A DNA stretch of 64,000 nt from Riptortus pedestris (GCA_019009955.1 CM032230.1:26046501-26110500); one strand, 5' to 3'. Counted from the stretch's first letter, positions 21,712 to 33,153 are shown. Made by a program: numbers and translations. The notes: a model not told the origin generated them from the letters alone.

Positions 21712-22170
21712 TTAGCAGATTTCCCTTAGGGGAAATCAACTATTGAGATCGTACTCATGATGCGAGTTCCGAAAAATTTCTTCAAATGCTACCCAGGAGA
21801 TGACGAAAATGAGGTCCGTTCAAAATTATATATATTTGTCTGTTAACGCTCTAGCGGTCGCAATTTTTGTTTGATCGTTACCAAACTCGGAATTTAATCG
21901 TTTTATGTAAAAAGAAAAATCAAGTTCGTTAATGGCTGAAATCGGACCAGTGGGAGGGGGGGGGGTTAGAGGGGAGGATTTTCGATAATTCGAAATATCT
22001 CCTTTATTATGCGTCGGATCGAAAAATTGTTTAGAATCACTCTTATTGCAAATTTAATTTACTATAAATATTGTTTTATACATTTATTCTGTATCTTGAA
22101 TATTGACCGAGATATTTGCATTTTTTTGAAGTCTGTGGGACACGCGGTCGGGGTTAAATTTATGTACAGC
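21709..22170 (+). mobile_element. HINE-like element, tandem to the previous copy, 3' truncated
   Basis: TTTTAGCAGATTTCCCTTAG is the 5' terminus; the 5' segment, TGTCTGTTAACGCTCTAGCG and core (GCGTCGGATCGAAAAATTG near 22011) follow. It ends near GAAGTCTGTGG without 3' hairpin. Confidence 0.75.
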
Positions 22171-22926
22171 GGTTCCTGGATTTATATCATCTTACATTTT
22201 TTTGGGTACAATTTGGATGATAAAAATTGTCTCTGGTTACTCTCCAATTACACTTATGGTATCTCTGCTTATCTCCCCCTTTTCATGTTATCAGTCCTAT
22301 ATCTGTTGTATCTTAACATTAAAGGGATATTTAGCATCTGTTTATAATGTGTAGATAAGATGACATGTGTAGGATAGTCTATAGGCCTCCCGCCGCCGCC
22401 CTCCGTCATTTGTACACGTCATCGATACTCATCGCTATCATTTTTCATTCCAATCACCTAATTTCCTTCTCGTGACGTTTAGGTCCATTTGATATATGAC
22501 ACTAATATATTATGTTATAAACTACCACCAACTGTCAGAATGAGTTCATTTTCATAGCTCGGATTTTGGGTATAAATATTATCTTCACGTCTTGTTTATA
22601 TAAATAAATCGAAAGAAATTACATCAACTTTTAATAAAATATTTAATCATTACTATTGATTTTTTTAAATTTGACTATTTTTACAAAAGTAAAATTGTCT
22701 AATGTTTTCACACTTGTTTAAAAAAAAAATGTTAATGCGTGTAGTATATTGTAGAAGAAATTCCTCTAAAAACGAATATGCAAGTAACTTATATCCATTC
22801 GCCAAAATAAATAAATGTTGAACTCCGTGTTTGCGAATCTTTTCATCTACCATAATTAAAATCTGACAAATAAAAATTGAGCCCAATCTGTTAAATCAAG
22901 TTGATGATTTGATGCTAACTAAATAG
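22171..22926. other. No recognised feature
   Basis: The 112-codon plus frame at 22009-22347 starts inside the HINE-like core and runs on into this stretch by chance; its composition is hydrophobic, AT-driven sequence. Confidence 0.45.
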
Positions 22927-23349
22927 ATTTTCACCATACTACGTTGTAATCACGTGTTTTACACGCCTAATTTGCGGTCCGAAAGCTACACTTCATCGCC
23001 CTAGGGCCGAAAATGAATATTTTGCCCTAGGGCCGCAAAATCAGCTGTTTATTATTTTAATTCATTCATTTCATTATATACATTATATTAGTATGTCTTG
23101 CTCGTATTATTGTTTAGTTCTTTAGTAATTAGGGCTAATAATATATCAGAATCTATAAATAGAAGAGCAAAAGAAATCATGGCAGATTTGTTACCAGCGA
23201 AATCAAAAGATAGGTATGACGAAGAGTATACAAAGTACAAAGTAACCACAAGATAACCTTCTAACAAAGAGGTACACTTAACCAAAAGAAAATCTTGTTT
23301 TTGATAAATGTTATATCGTATTAATATTTATTGTAGTATGGTGAAAAAT
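22927..23349. mobile_element. Element with 15-bp terminal inverted repeats, unclassified
   Basis: TTTTCACCATACTAC (22928-22942) and its exact inverse GTAGTATGGTGAAAA (23333-23347) enclose about 420 bp. Inside the left arm GCCCTAGGGCCG occurs twice (22998 and 23023), each containing the palindrome CCCTAGGG. AAATAG lies just outside both ends and may be part of a target duplication. The 65-codon minus frame at 23088-23285 has no known motif. The GC-rich strip beyond the right end (23355-23485) may belong to a related copy. Confidence 0.5.
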
Positions 23350-23489
23350 AGCGTTCGTGCCTCGGGCTAAGTGCTTTTGCCGGCCCTCGAACTTTTCATG
23401 ACCTCGACTACGTCTCGGTCAAAAAATATCTCGGCAAACGCCCACTTTCGGCCCTTGGTACGAAATATACTATTCCCACGTGCGGCACT

Positions 23490-24097
23490 TATTTGCATTT
23501 ATATAAGAACGTAAAAGTTCAATGAAAACATTAGTTGGTGTTTTGGGTCAAACAAAGTGCTGGGGAGGTTTACATAACTGAAAACTAAAAAATGCAAATA
23601 TCTTGGTTAATAATCAATATGGTGAAAAAGCGTACATAACGACATTTATGGGACATTACATTTGCAATACTATTGAAATTCTCCCGATCTAACCACACCC
23701 CCCCCCCACTCATCTACTGGTCCGATTTTAGCCGATAACGAACTGGATCTTCATTTTTACATTTTAGTTGCCCAACAGTTACGGATATGACAGTACTAAC
23801 TTTCGGCGGAATCTCAAGAACAGAACCTACAGAAGCCCATTTCGGTTAATATTTAAGATAGAGAATAAATGTTCAGGCAATATTAATAGTAAATTTAATT
23901 TGCAATAAGATTGGTTCAATACAAGTTTTCGAAGTATATTAACGGAGATATTTCGAAAATCCCCCCCCCCTTCCACTAGTCCGATTTCAGCCATTAACGA
24001 AGTTGATCATTCTTTTTGCAAAAAAAGATTAAATCTAGAATTTGGTAACGGTCATACAAAAATTGCGACCGCTAGAGCGTTAACAGTCAAATCTATA

Positions 24098-24168
<71 letters not shown>

Positions 24169-24262
24169 CATCTCCTGGGTAGAATTGATGGAGATTTGAG
24201 GATTTTTTTTGAAAATCCCATCATAAGTACAACTTCAATAGCTAATTTCTCCTAAATCTGCT
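23490..24262 (-). mobile_element. HINE-like element, two joined pieces
   Basis: A first core (TTGGTTAATAATCAATATGG near 23604, C-rich run near 23700) is followed by a second one (CTAACTTTCGGCGGAATCTC near 23796, GTTAATATTTAAGATAGAG near 23846, GCGACCGCTAGAGCGTTAAC near 24067), GTGTGTGTG plus a 50-bp TA tract (24098-24162), and a decayed 5' end (TCTCCTAAATCTGCTAAT). Confidence 0.65.
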
Positions 24263-24890
24263 AATATTCATAAATAGTAATTAAATGCGGAAAGGGAAAA
24301 ATTCTGCCAAAATAATTAAAAAGTTTCTAACTTTGTTGAGCCTTTTTGTAGATACTCAAGATGAGCATCATTTCTGTCACTGAAAAATATTGATGGACAT
24401 CTGACGACAATTTGATGAATACTATTTTGATATTTGATTTCTGGCAATTATACTAAAATCTGTGTTTAAACTGCATTAAAGCAAATTTAATTTATTTAAA
24501 GGCAATTTGAATTTGTTCTAAACCGTACCAAACTATAATTTTAACTGGCGGAGAGAGGTTTTCCTTTATGGTAACAGCCGACAAAGAGCAAGTTTCTCTA
24601 ACATAAAAGATCAACTTTAAATCCTCTAGAAATAATTATGAATTTCATTTAAACAAAGCCGTTCATTAGGTTGCTAGCAAGTTCGTTAAGAGAACTAAAG
24701 CGTAGGTTCATTAAAAAGTTTGAACGAGTACACGGTTTGAAGTCTTACAAGTTAAGCATACTTAGCATATTATTCGAAACGAATAACAACAATTATTAAA
24801 TCTAGTTAAAACACTAATAGGCAAGCAGCTCGAAGAGGAATGAAATACGGTTCAGCCTAAATAAATCCCCAAAAAAGCAGCAGGAGCTGC
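24263..24890. other. No recognised feature
   Basis: AT-rich; no element ends or notable frames. Confidence 0.5.
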
Positions 24891-25450
24891 GTAAACTAAG
24901 CAGATTTCCCTCTTGAAGTTTAATAATAGATAAATCCACATACTGCTAACACAACACCACCGTGAATATTAAGTGCAATAATACAAACGAAAGTAAAAAA
25001 TGTTTCAATCAATTTCAATAACCTGCCGACAGTAAGCGTTTGAAACGTATGAAAACAGATCTGCCAGCTTCACACCGGAAAGAAAAACAATTACTGAAAT
25101 ATATCAGAATATAATATATTAATTTTATTGAGAACTATTTACTAAATCTAGTACTGGGATTAAAAATGAGTCAGAACAATTGTTATCACGATCAATCAAA
25201 TTTTAGTAATCCCCAGGGGGTCACCAGGGCATATTTGCATGTATCTCCTATAATAAAGGTTTCTTGAATACAATATATGATATTTAAGCTTCGAATAATG
25301 TGGTTTAGTATATAATAGTGTATTGTTTATGTATCAGGAGTAGAAGTGGGGGTTTCCTGAAGGCTGAAAAACTGAAAAATACAATTATCTCATTTACAAA
25401 TTTTCAATTTTGAGAATTTTCAAAATTCTCCCCTCTAAACCCCCCTGTTT
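24891..25450 (-). mobile_element. HINE-like element, long subfamily
   Basis: AGCAGCAGGAGCTGCGTAAA is a changed 3' hairpin; AAGCAGATTTCCCTC, the ACAACACCACCGTGAATATT segment near 24951, AACAATTACTGAAATATATC near 25087 and the core start follow. It stops at the C-rich run near 25440, so the TA core and 5' end are absent. Confidence 0.7.
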
Positions 25451-26040
25451 AATTTAAAAATTGAAGGGGTAGTAAAACTACATCAGCCCCATCTGTTATC
25501 AACTAGGCCAACCTGAAGAGTGCTGAGCTCTATTGCATACTTGGGTAAACACTGCCTGAGAGGACATCCTTGGGTTCAAAGAGCAAAGATAAGAGTGATC
25601 AGAACAGTAGAGTGAGTAGGACAACAGGAAAGAGTAGAGCCTCTCATTAGTGACAGCAAAATTAGATTCTTTCTCACACCCCTTTTAACAACATGAGTGA
25701 GTAAAGGAAGGAGCATCCAGGGGGAGACCAGGATGGAGGGAGAGCACCAGAGCAGCATCGAGAACATCATCAGCATCCCTTGAAGTAATCATTAATCTAC
25801 TAACACATATATGCCCTGCAATAGTCCATCCCCCAATATCATGTAATTATCCGATATAATATTAATAGTAATAACCGTCTTATACATCAACATGGTCCTC
25901 CGGTATTAAATCATACACAACTTCCATGAACCAGCACCTCTCTTAAAATATTGCAAGCCATTAGCGGGTAAGGCCGAAGGGCTTGTAAATACACCCCCTA
26001 AACGTAAATGGCTCGACCTATGAGTATTGAAATCCCCCCC
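25451..26040. other. GC-richer stretch, unidentified
   Basis: From 25480 to 25800 the sequence is notably GC-richer. The 66-codon minus frame (25576-25776) is hydrophobic but unlike any family I recognise. Confidence 0.35.
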
Positions 26041-27028
26041 CCCCAAAAAAAAATGTAATTTAAAATATTACAAACAATAACAAATACTGAACTTAACAAT
26101 ATAATTCTAATAAATGGTTTCAATTCTTTCAATATGATCAGTGAACACATCTTAAAATGTCATAATTACTTGAAATATTGTCCTTCGTATTAAATTGAAA
26201 AGTGTGAAAACGATAGAGACTTTTCGTGTAATTAGTGAGACAGTGATCTCGCCCGACGCCTCTTCATATTCGAAATGAGATGCAATTATAGCCTCATGAC
26301 TTCCCCAGCCCTACTTAAAACTTCATTCGAGGATGGTTTCAACTTAATGAGGACTTTCATCAAAGGTGAAGCCGCCCCGAGACAAGACTCTTATTTAAGT
26401 CTCATTCAAAGCCCTTGCAAATGTACCTTTTAGAATAGAAAGTGCGTTTTAAATATCCACCAACCCCAGGCCTTTATGCTGCATTTACATACACTCAGTG
26501 CATACATTCTGCCTCTTATGAACACCATAAATGTTTACTATGCCTTGAAAAGCTTTTGAACGCGGGGGCTCTCTGCTCTCAATTACTTCATTCAGAGTTC
26601 TTAATTAAATAATCAATGCTCTACTATTTCATTTATCTTAAAAAAATGTAAAGCATGCCACAATAACCCCAGAAATAGAATATTATGTACACTGAGTAAG
26701 GAGAGGGTTCTATTTATTTCTTTATTCTCCGCCACTCTTTCAAAAGAATAACGAAACGAGAAATGCTCATTGTAAAGAAACCAGTTATGAACAGTAACAG
26801 TATAAAAGGCTTGAAATTAAAAATAAACAATAGGGTAATTCAAACCACATCCAGGTTAAATGGGATACAACTCGAGAGAGCCTCAGGAAATAATTAATAG
26901 CATAATGAAAAGAAATTCCTTTTTGTGACTTAAAATGTGTTGGCTGTATTAAAAATAGGTAGTTTTAAAGTGTTTATATATAAGAATTTAAATAAAGTCA
27001 GTTTCCTAGTATGAAATTATGGAAAATG
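26041..27028. other. No recognised feature
   Basis: About 1 kb of unique-looking DNA; no element ends or convincing exons. Confidence 0.5.
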
Positions 27029-27180
27029 GGGGTTAAGATTAGCCAGTGAGTTTAAGGTGTAGGTTTAAATCCTACTTGTTTAAACTAGAGTCGTCAGTTC
27101 GATTCTCACCTGGAGAATAGGAATTTAAATAGTGACTCATTAAATAAAAAAAACAAGCCCACATTTTCTAGCCAGGGTTT
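27029..27180 (+). mobile_element. tRNA-derived SINE, diverged and 3' truncated
   Basis: GATTAGCCAGTGAGTTTAAG (A-box region) and CAGTTCGATTCTCACCTGG (B box near 27096), then the body up to CTAGCCAGGG. The last ~60 bp of the SINE are missing. Confidence 0.7.
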
Positions 27181-27513
27181 TCAGCCACCATCAAACCGCC
27201 ACTTCTACTCATGTTACACAAACAATACTCTGCTAAAACATATTATTCGAAGTTTAAATACCAAAAATTGTATTCAAGAGACCTTTATTATTCGAGATAC
27301 ACGCAAATACCTCACGCCCCCCCCCTCCCGTTTTAAGGTTTTGGACTACTAAAATTTGATTGATTGGGATAACAATTATTCTGACTCATTATTAATTTCA
27401 ATACTAGATATAATAAATAGTTAATAAAATTAATATGTTATATTCTGATATATTTCAATAATTGTTTTTCTTTCCAGTGTGAGGTGGGGAGCCCCGTTTG
27501 TTTACATTTCTAA

Positions 27514-28616
27514 CCTAAACCCTAGTACACACTAGTAGACATTTTGCGCGATTTTGGTCTCTGAGACGTGTCTCAGATTGTCTACGAAGACAGGTCTATA
27601 GACCGATCTCCGTCTACGGGCTTGTTGCGAGGCCAAAAGTCGCAGGTCTAAGGTCTCCCGATTGGAATGGGAGACTTCAGGCAACTTAGACATATTGCGG
27701 AACATTTTGACAGTGTGGATGTACTCAGCGCCTAGGGACTAGGCACTCTATCTTCACTCTGTTTCCAGCTGCCGAGTGGTGTGGTTCGGCTGTTGATATT
27801 TTATTTCGATTGGACATGGGTCTGCTTGCTGCTGAAATTCCGTCCATTCAGACCCCATATGCACCTTCTACATCATCAAACCTTTCCCAAGTCAGCGCTT
27901 GCTCAAATCCTTCTACATACAACTGCAGGTGGTTTAGAAGGAGCTGTAAATGTTCAACTTCAGGAGGAATCAGAGCCTAGGGATGAAATTGGCAATGGCA
28001 TTCGTGATTTCGTAAATAACTACACATATCTATAAATGTTTTGTGTTGACTTATTTATCATTTAATTTAATAAGAATTCTGTTAATAAAAATTGAGTTTT
28101 AATGCTAGTAATAATTGTTTTATGCATACCTTTACGTATTGTTTTAATGATGAGATAATTGCTTCGCAGACCTCTGGAACCATTTTTGATATTGCCTGCT
28201 TTGATATTCTGAAGGTGTACATGAGGCTCGTGAATGAGTCTCCACTTGCAAGGAAACGCAGTGTGACTGCAAGTCGAAGAGAAGCAGGGATGGTTTCCCT
28301 AAACTTTGTATCTTGCTTCATTATTATTCTTCCAACCATCAGAAGCAAGTCTTCAAAATCAGTAGACGTCAGCCGGGTAAAATTCCGAAAACCCATGACG
28401 TCTTCCAATCTTAATTTACTTAATAGAGCTTTACCGAATCTAGGCCCTTCTGTAAGTACTTCGCGCGTCCATCAATGTTTACGTTTTCGTGTTTTTTCAC
28501 TTATAACTTGTGAACATGAGACTGAGAAATTTACATCATAGTGTGGACACTAGACGAGACAATGAACGGTGTCTCTAGACAATGTACAGACCGTGTCTCG
28601 AAACCGTCTCTTAGCT
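27514..28616 (-). mobile_element. PIF/Harbinger-type element, decayed, TAA-flanked
   Basis: The 1103-bp insert is flanked by TAA on both sides (27511-27513 and 28617-28619), matching the 3-bp TWA duplication known for this superfamily. The edges are rich in related motifs (GTCTCTGAGACGTGTCTC near 27560; GTGTCTCGAAACCGTCTC near 28593) and each end has an ACACTAG motif, but a clean terminal inverted repeat could not be delimited. A transposase remnant lies inside on the minus strand. Confidence 0.7.
28134..28512 (-). pseudogene. HARBI1-like transposase, N-terminal exon, broken
   Basis: The frame contains the HARBI1-like segment FRNFTRLTSTDFEDLL followed by KQDTKFRETIPASLRLAVTL, RFLASGDSFTSL and ISKQAISKMVPEVCEAII, i.e. 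the helical region ahead of the DDE nuclease domain. Upstream it continues in frame (KTRKRKH*WTREVLTEG) but with TGA in place of an expected Trp codon near 28475. The exon ends at AAG|GTATGC (28133/28134), a plausible splice donor; an acceptor-like TTATTAACAG follows about 50 bp on, but no catalytic DDE part follows. The gene cannot be functional. The 149-codon plus frame over it is a shadow. Confidence 0.85.
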
Positions 28617-28904
28617 TAACGCTTCCTGTCGGCAGGTTATTGAAATTGGATGAAACATTTCTTATTTCCGTTTGTATTTATTCACGGTGGTGTTGTGTTA
28701 CCAGTATGTAGATTTATCTATTACTAAACTTCACGTGGGAAATCTGCTTAGTTTACGCAGCCCCTGCGTGACGGACTTTTATATATTGTCTTTAGTAATT
28801 TCTTACGCTGAAAAGAGCACCTTCTGAAACATCATAATGGGTTCAACTACTAAGAGTAGCCTTTAGTTCATGGCTATTTTCCTATTAACCAAACATATCG
28901 GTCC

Positions 28905-29046
28905 AAATATATATATATAATATTTCGAATGGACCTTATTTTCGTCATCTTCTAGGTAGGATCGATGGACATTTCAGGACATTTTTCAAAAATCGCATCA
29001 GGAGTACGATCTCAATTGGTGATTTCCCCCAAGGTAACTGTGTTAA
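28905..29046 (-). mobile_element. HINE-like 5' segment
   Basis: Short TA tract, ATTTCGAATGGACCTTATTT, GGATCGATGGACATTTCAGG and a decayed terminus (GTGATTTCCCCCAAGGTAAC). Confidence 0.7.
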
Positions 29047-29457
29047 AATAGAGACCACCTGCCTGTATGTTGGTTGTAGCCAATATCTCGTTTGAGCTGA
29101 TCGGGTTACGGAGAGCAAATATTCCTTTAGGTTAGTTCACTATACATATATGTTCAGGTACATCGGACTGGCATTTCCAAGTTAGCAAACCTATATTTGC
29201 CCGTTTGATTCCGTACGTGGCTGATCACACAGAGCAGCATCAAACTTTATCTAGGAAATCCAACTGTTATTAAACTTAACTTACAACAAAATTCAGCTAG
29301 TTAATAATGAAACACTCCTTCATTTCGAAAATATTTAATATAATTAGAACTAACAGTTTACGTTTATGTTAGTTAATTAAAAAAAAAAAAACTTGATAAT
29401 AATAACAAATTTAGTTTATAACCACTATGCCTATTTCAGTTCAAAAAAGTCAAGTAT
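29047..29457. other. No recognised feature
   Basis: Unique-looking AT-rich spacer. Confidence 0.5.
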
Positions 29458-29945
29458 AAAAAGTCCGTCACGCAGGGGGCTGTGTTAACTAAGCAGATTT
29501 CCCACTTGCGTCCCGTATTTGCATTTATCTCATGACGTAAAAGCTCAATGAGAACAATATTTGGTATTTAAGCTTCAAATAAAGTGTTTCATAATATAAC
29601 AGGTTATTGTTGATATGTCATGAGTAGGAGTGGGGGTTTACTGAAGGCCGAAAACTAAAAAAAACCCAAAAATCTCTAGGTTAATATTAAAGATAATGAA
29701 AACTTGTACATAACAAAATGTATAGATCTTTTAATTTGAAATAAGACAGGTTCTATACAATATTTCGATCCGACGTACAGTAACGAAGATATTTCGAATT
29801 TCCAAAAAAACCCCCTCACCCACTAATCCGATTTCAGCCGTTAACGAACTTGATCTGTCTTGTTACATAAAAAGTTTAAGAGTTTGGTAACTATCAAACA
29901 AAAATTGCGACCGCTAGACGGAGAACAGACAATTATATATATATA
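29458..29945 (-). mobile_element. HINE-like element split by Helitron (3' half)
   Basis: AAAAAGTCCGTCACGCAGGG, AAGCAGATTTCCCACTTG, the GGTATTTAAGCTTCAAAT segment near 29561, core and GCGACCGCTAGACGGAGAAC near 29907. TA then leads into the Helitron at 29946; the 5' half follows at 30901. Confidence 0.8.
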
Positions 29946-30891
29946 CTAGCTCAGATACCCGGCTTCGCTCGGGAATTCATTTGAGGCTGAATGGTGATGG
30001 TATTTTTTTGGCAAGGCTTTAGTTTGCACAATATTTTGACATTTACCCGTCCCAGTGTTTAGTTTAAATACCCGTCGTTTCTGTGGATTTGTTAATAATA
30101 AAATTATTTTTTTATGTAAGACTTCACTGTTCTCCATATTGTCATATTTCCCGTTTCCTGTGCATTATGCATATATTTGAATTATTAAGCACAGAATATT
30201 AACATACATTTGAATTAATTTTTCCCGGTGAGTTACCTGGTAGTTCCAAAGAATTGTTGAGCAAATTTCTCTAAATAATAAAATAAACAACTTTCATATG
30301 TGCTTATTTGCCGAAACCCCAATAGGAAACGAAATATCACTATTTTTAATTTCAGGCCTCCCTTATAACCCCCACTCCTGCCCGTCCCTAGAAATGTTAG
30401 TATGGCTTATTATAAGGAAGACGTTAGTGCTAAATCACATACCGAGTTTGGTTTAGTTCGGTTGAGTCTTTTGTGCCAAATATTGTTGACTTCTGCTTTC
30501 ACTTTTTGGCGTGTAACGCCTTTATAATTAGGTATACGACAAAAGTGTATATGACAAAAGTTTCTCGAAATAACAAAATAAACAACGTTTGTTATATTCA
30601 TATTTGCCGAAAAACCAATAGGAAACGAAATATCGCTATTTTTAATTTCAGGCCTCCCTTATAATCCTAAATCCTCCCTTAATATAGCCTAAAGTCTAAG
30701 TTGGGTTAGTAGTAATATACATACCAAGTTTCAAAAAATACGGTTCAGCCGTTTATGCGTGAAAAGGTAACAAACAACACAAACAAACAAACATACACGA
30801 AAGAAACAAAATGCAGTTATGGTGTCTATGACATGTGAAACGAAAAGTTATCGTGAAATAAAATCAAAATCAATGTACAGACAGAGGTTAC

Positions 30892-30900
<9 letters not shown>
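29946..30900 (-). mobile_element. Helitron family A nested in a HINE-like TA core
   Basis: Minus-strand 3' end: CTAG (29946-29949), spacer, hairpin CCCGGCTTCGCTCGGG (29958-29973). The 5' end AATCAATGTACAGACAGAGG then TTACAATTTTA (30870-30900) is identical to the stub at 15442. Core units are anchored at 30357 and 30653 (296-bp period). It encodes no Rep/helicase. Confidence 0.8.
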
Positions 30901-30939
<39 letters not shown>

Positions 30940-31079
30940 TTGAAAGGACCTCATTTTCGTCATCTCTTGGGTAAGATCGATGGATATTTGAAGAAAGTTT
31001 TCGAAAATCGCATCATGAGTAGCTGATAACTTACTGATCTACCTCAGTAGCTGATTTTCCTTAAGGGAAATCTACTAAC
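30901..31079 (-). mobile_element. HINE-like element, 5' half of the split copy
   Basis: TA tract (30899-30936), GGACCTCATTTTCGTCATCT, AGATCGATGGATATTTGAAG and the terminus CTTAAGGGAAATCTACTAA. Together with 29458-29945 it forms one copy opened by the Helitron. Confidence 0.8.
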
Positions 31080-31336
31080 AGTCGCTTCAACCATTTTATT
31101 TTGCAAAAGGAGGTGAAAAATTAATTTAATGAGTTGTGTTTGACTGGTATTGAAGCAAAACAATACAGAATAAACATTATGTGAGGACTCCTATTTTCAC
31201 TCCAACCACAAAGTCACATCAAATAATTAAAAGACTAAAATAATGAAAGGAGACAAAATAAATTGTAAGCATACATGTGGCATGTATAGGATGAAGTATA
31301 GTCTCTGTTTAATTAAGTAAATGGGATGAGGGCATA
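31080..31336. other. No recognised feature
   Basis: Spacer with no visible element ends. Confidence 0.5.
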
Positions 31337-31344
31337 CAGATGGT

Positions 31345-32597
31345 CAGAGTTGGGCAGTAGTTAACTAATTTCAGTAGTTAACTACATTTTAACTACTATC
31401 TACAAGTAGTTAACTAATTGAGCAATTAATAACTACTAGTTAGTACTTAAAATGTAGTTAACTACTTCTTTTAACTACAATAATTGTAGTTATTCTTTTA
31501 ACTACTAACTACTAGTTAAAAAAAGTAGTTAGAATTTTAACTACTAACTACTAGTTGGTAGTTAACTAAAAAAAATAGTCAATTACCAGGATAGTTAACT
31601 ACTATTGTAATTAACTACTGTATCAGTGAGTTAACTACAAATTCAACTATCAGTTTACTGACCTCTCAGACAAATTCTGAGGTGGAGGGGAGGGGATTTC
31701 TTGTCAATAAAAAGTCCAAGAAATTCTTAGGTCTTTTCTTCAGAGTTAACAGGGGAAAGAAGTCAGAGGACTGATGGTGGGGGGGGGGTGATGGGTAGAC
31801 TATTAGATGACTATTAGTCTAAAAGTATTAGAGAGGTCATGGATAGAACATGTAAGACTGGTTCTGGGAGAGGGGTTAATCCTAAACCCTTTAATCCTGT
31901 ATCTTCCATCATTATTGTTCGCCGATATTCTCGGCGGACTCGACGAGTCATATGTTTTTATTTAATTAAATATTACCATATGTTTTTATTTAATTAAATA
32001 TTACCATACGTTTTTATTTAATTAAATATTACCATATGTTTTTATTTAATTAAATATTACCATATGTTTTTATTTAATTAAATATTACCATATGTTTATA
32101 TAATTAAAAGAAAGTAGTGTTTTCTTTTTGTGGTACTGAGGCGAACGCGTAGTTTTTTATTCTATTAGCTAAGGCCGGTCAGACTTTATTGGCATAGTAA
32201 TTCATGGTTTAACTGAGCCCATAGGTTTAGTCTCCCCCTGCTATAAAGTCTGCAGCTAAACTGTCTCAGAAGATGTTAAACACTAAAACATAAAGCAGTA
32301 AAATTTTGTTGCAATATTGTATTGATTAATATCGCTACGCCAAATTAAAAAAAAGAAGTAAAAAAATAAAAAATAGTTAGTAGTTAGTAATCGTAACTAC
32401 CAACTACTTTTGGAATTAACTAATTTTGTAGTTAACTACTTTGGTAGTTAACTACAAAAGTAATTAAACATTTTTAACTACTAACTAGTAGTTAGAAACA
32501 TGTAGTTAACTACAAAAGTAATTAACTACAACAGTAGTTTCTGCCAAAATTATTGTAGTTAGTAGTTGTAGTTAAAATTACATTTTGCCCAACTCTG
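31345..32597. mobile_element. hAT-type non-autonomous element, complete
   Basis: Terminal inverted repeats CAGAGTTGGGCA at both ends (31345-31356 and inverted 32586-32597). The exact 8-bp direct repeat CAGATGGT flanks the element at 31337-31344 and 32598-32605, as expected for hAT transposition. Both subterminal zones (about 300 and 230 bp) are packed with TAGTTAACTA-type palindromic motifs; by eye AGTTAACT occurs about ten times (seven left, three right). The 1253-bp element has no open frame of note, so it must rely on an external transposase. The perfect duplication suggests recent movement. Confidence 0.88.
31949..32106. repeat. 28-bp tandem repeat inside the hAT element
   Basis: Five full units start at 31949, 31977, 32005, 32033 and 32061, with a partial sixth from 32089. 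The unit contains TTTTTATTTAATTAAATATT, itself partly palindromic (TTTAATTAAA). Units are nearly identical, with one CATACG variant at 32005. Confidence 0.9.
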
Positions 32598-32791
32598 CAG
32601 ATGGTCCGTATGATCCGAGAGAGAGAGAGCATATGATCTTATGTGATAGCTAACCACAATAACTCTGACTGCCTTAATATACAAAAACAATTCAAGAAAA
32701 AAAAAATGAAATTTCAACTGAAATATTGTTACCTGAATTACAAATAAACTTCGGTAAATCTAGAAATATGCTGAACACAGAACTAATAACA

Positions 32792-33095
32792 GAAAAAGTC
32801 CGTCACGCAGGGGCTGCGTAATCTAAGCAGATTTTCCTCGTGAAGTTTAACAATAGATAAATCTACGTACTGGTGACTCAACACCACCGCCACTATTAAG
32901 TGAATAAATACAAACGGGAAGCGTCTCAAATGTAAACAAACAAGTCTGCCGACGTCTCACTGGAAAGAAAAACAATTACTGAAATATATCAATATATAAC
33001 ACATTAATTTTGTTGAAAACTATTTACTATATTTAGTGCTATAATTAATAATAAATGAGGATAATTTTTATCTCAATCACTCAAATTTATAGTGG
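32792..33095 (-). mobile_element. HINE-like element, long subfamily, 3' part
   Basis: AAAAAGTCCGTCACGCAGGG with hairpin, AAGCAGATTTTCCTC, AACACCACCGCCACTATTAA near 32881, TTACTGAAATATATCAATAT near 32976, ending near 33095 without core. Confidence 0.75.
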
Positions 33096-33153
33096 TCCTA
33101 TGTTCTAAACGAGATATTGGCTATAACCAAGTAGTTTATATGCAGGTGGTCTC

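Larger units (their letters stand above)
27225..28781 (+). mobile_element. HINE-like element, long subfamily, interrupted by PIF/Harbinger DNA
   Basis: The left part runs from GTTACACAAACAATACTCTG through GGACTACTAAAATTTGATTG (27343) to TTGTTTACATTTCTAA (27498-27513). The right part resumes at TAACGCTTCCTGTCGG (28617) and ends with GGGAAATCTGCTTAG, hairpin ACGCAGCCCCTGCGT and GACGGACTTTT (28781). The uninterrupted copy at 62800-63175 shows that the two parts were once contiguous. Confidence 0.8.

Noticed and set aside
27781..28035. 84-codon plus-strand frame in the Harbinger element, with an end faintly like a transposase C-terminus
   Set aside because: The similarity (EIGNGIRDFVNNY) is too short, and the strand is opposite to the transposase exon. 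It could be a second ORF remnant but I cannot support it.
28092..28541. 149-codon plus-strand frame
   Set aside because: It is the antisense shadow of the HARBI1-like exon on the minus strand, which has clear family motifs.
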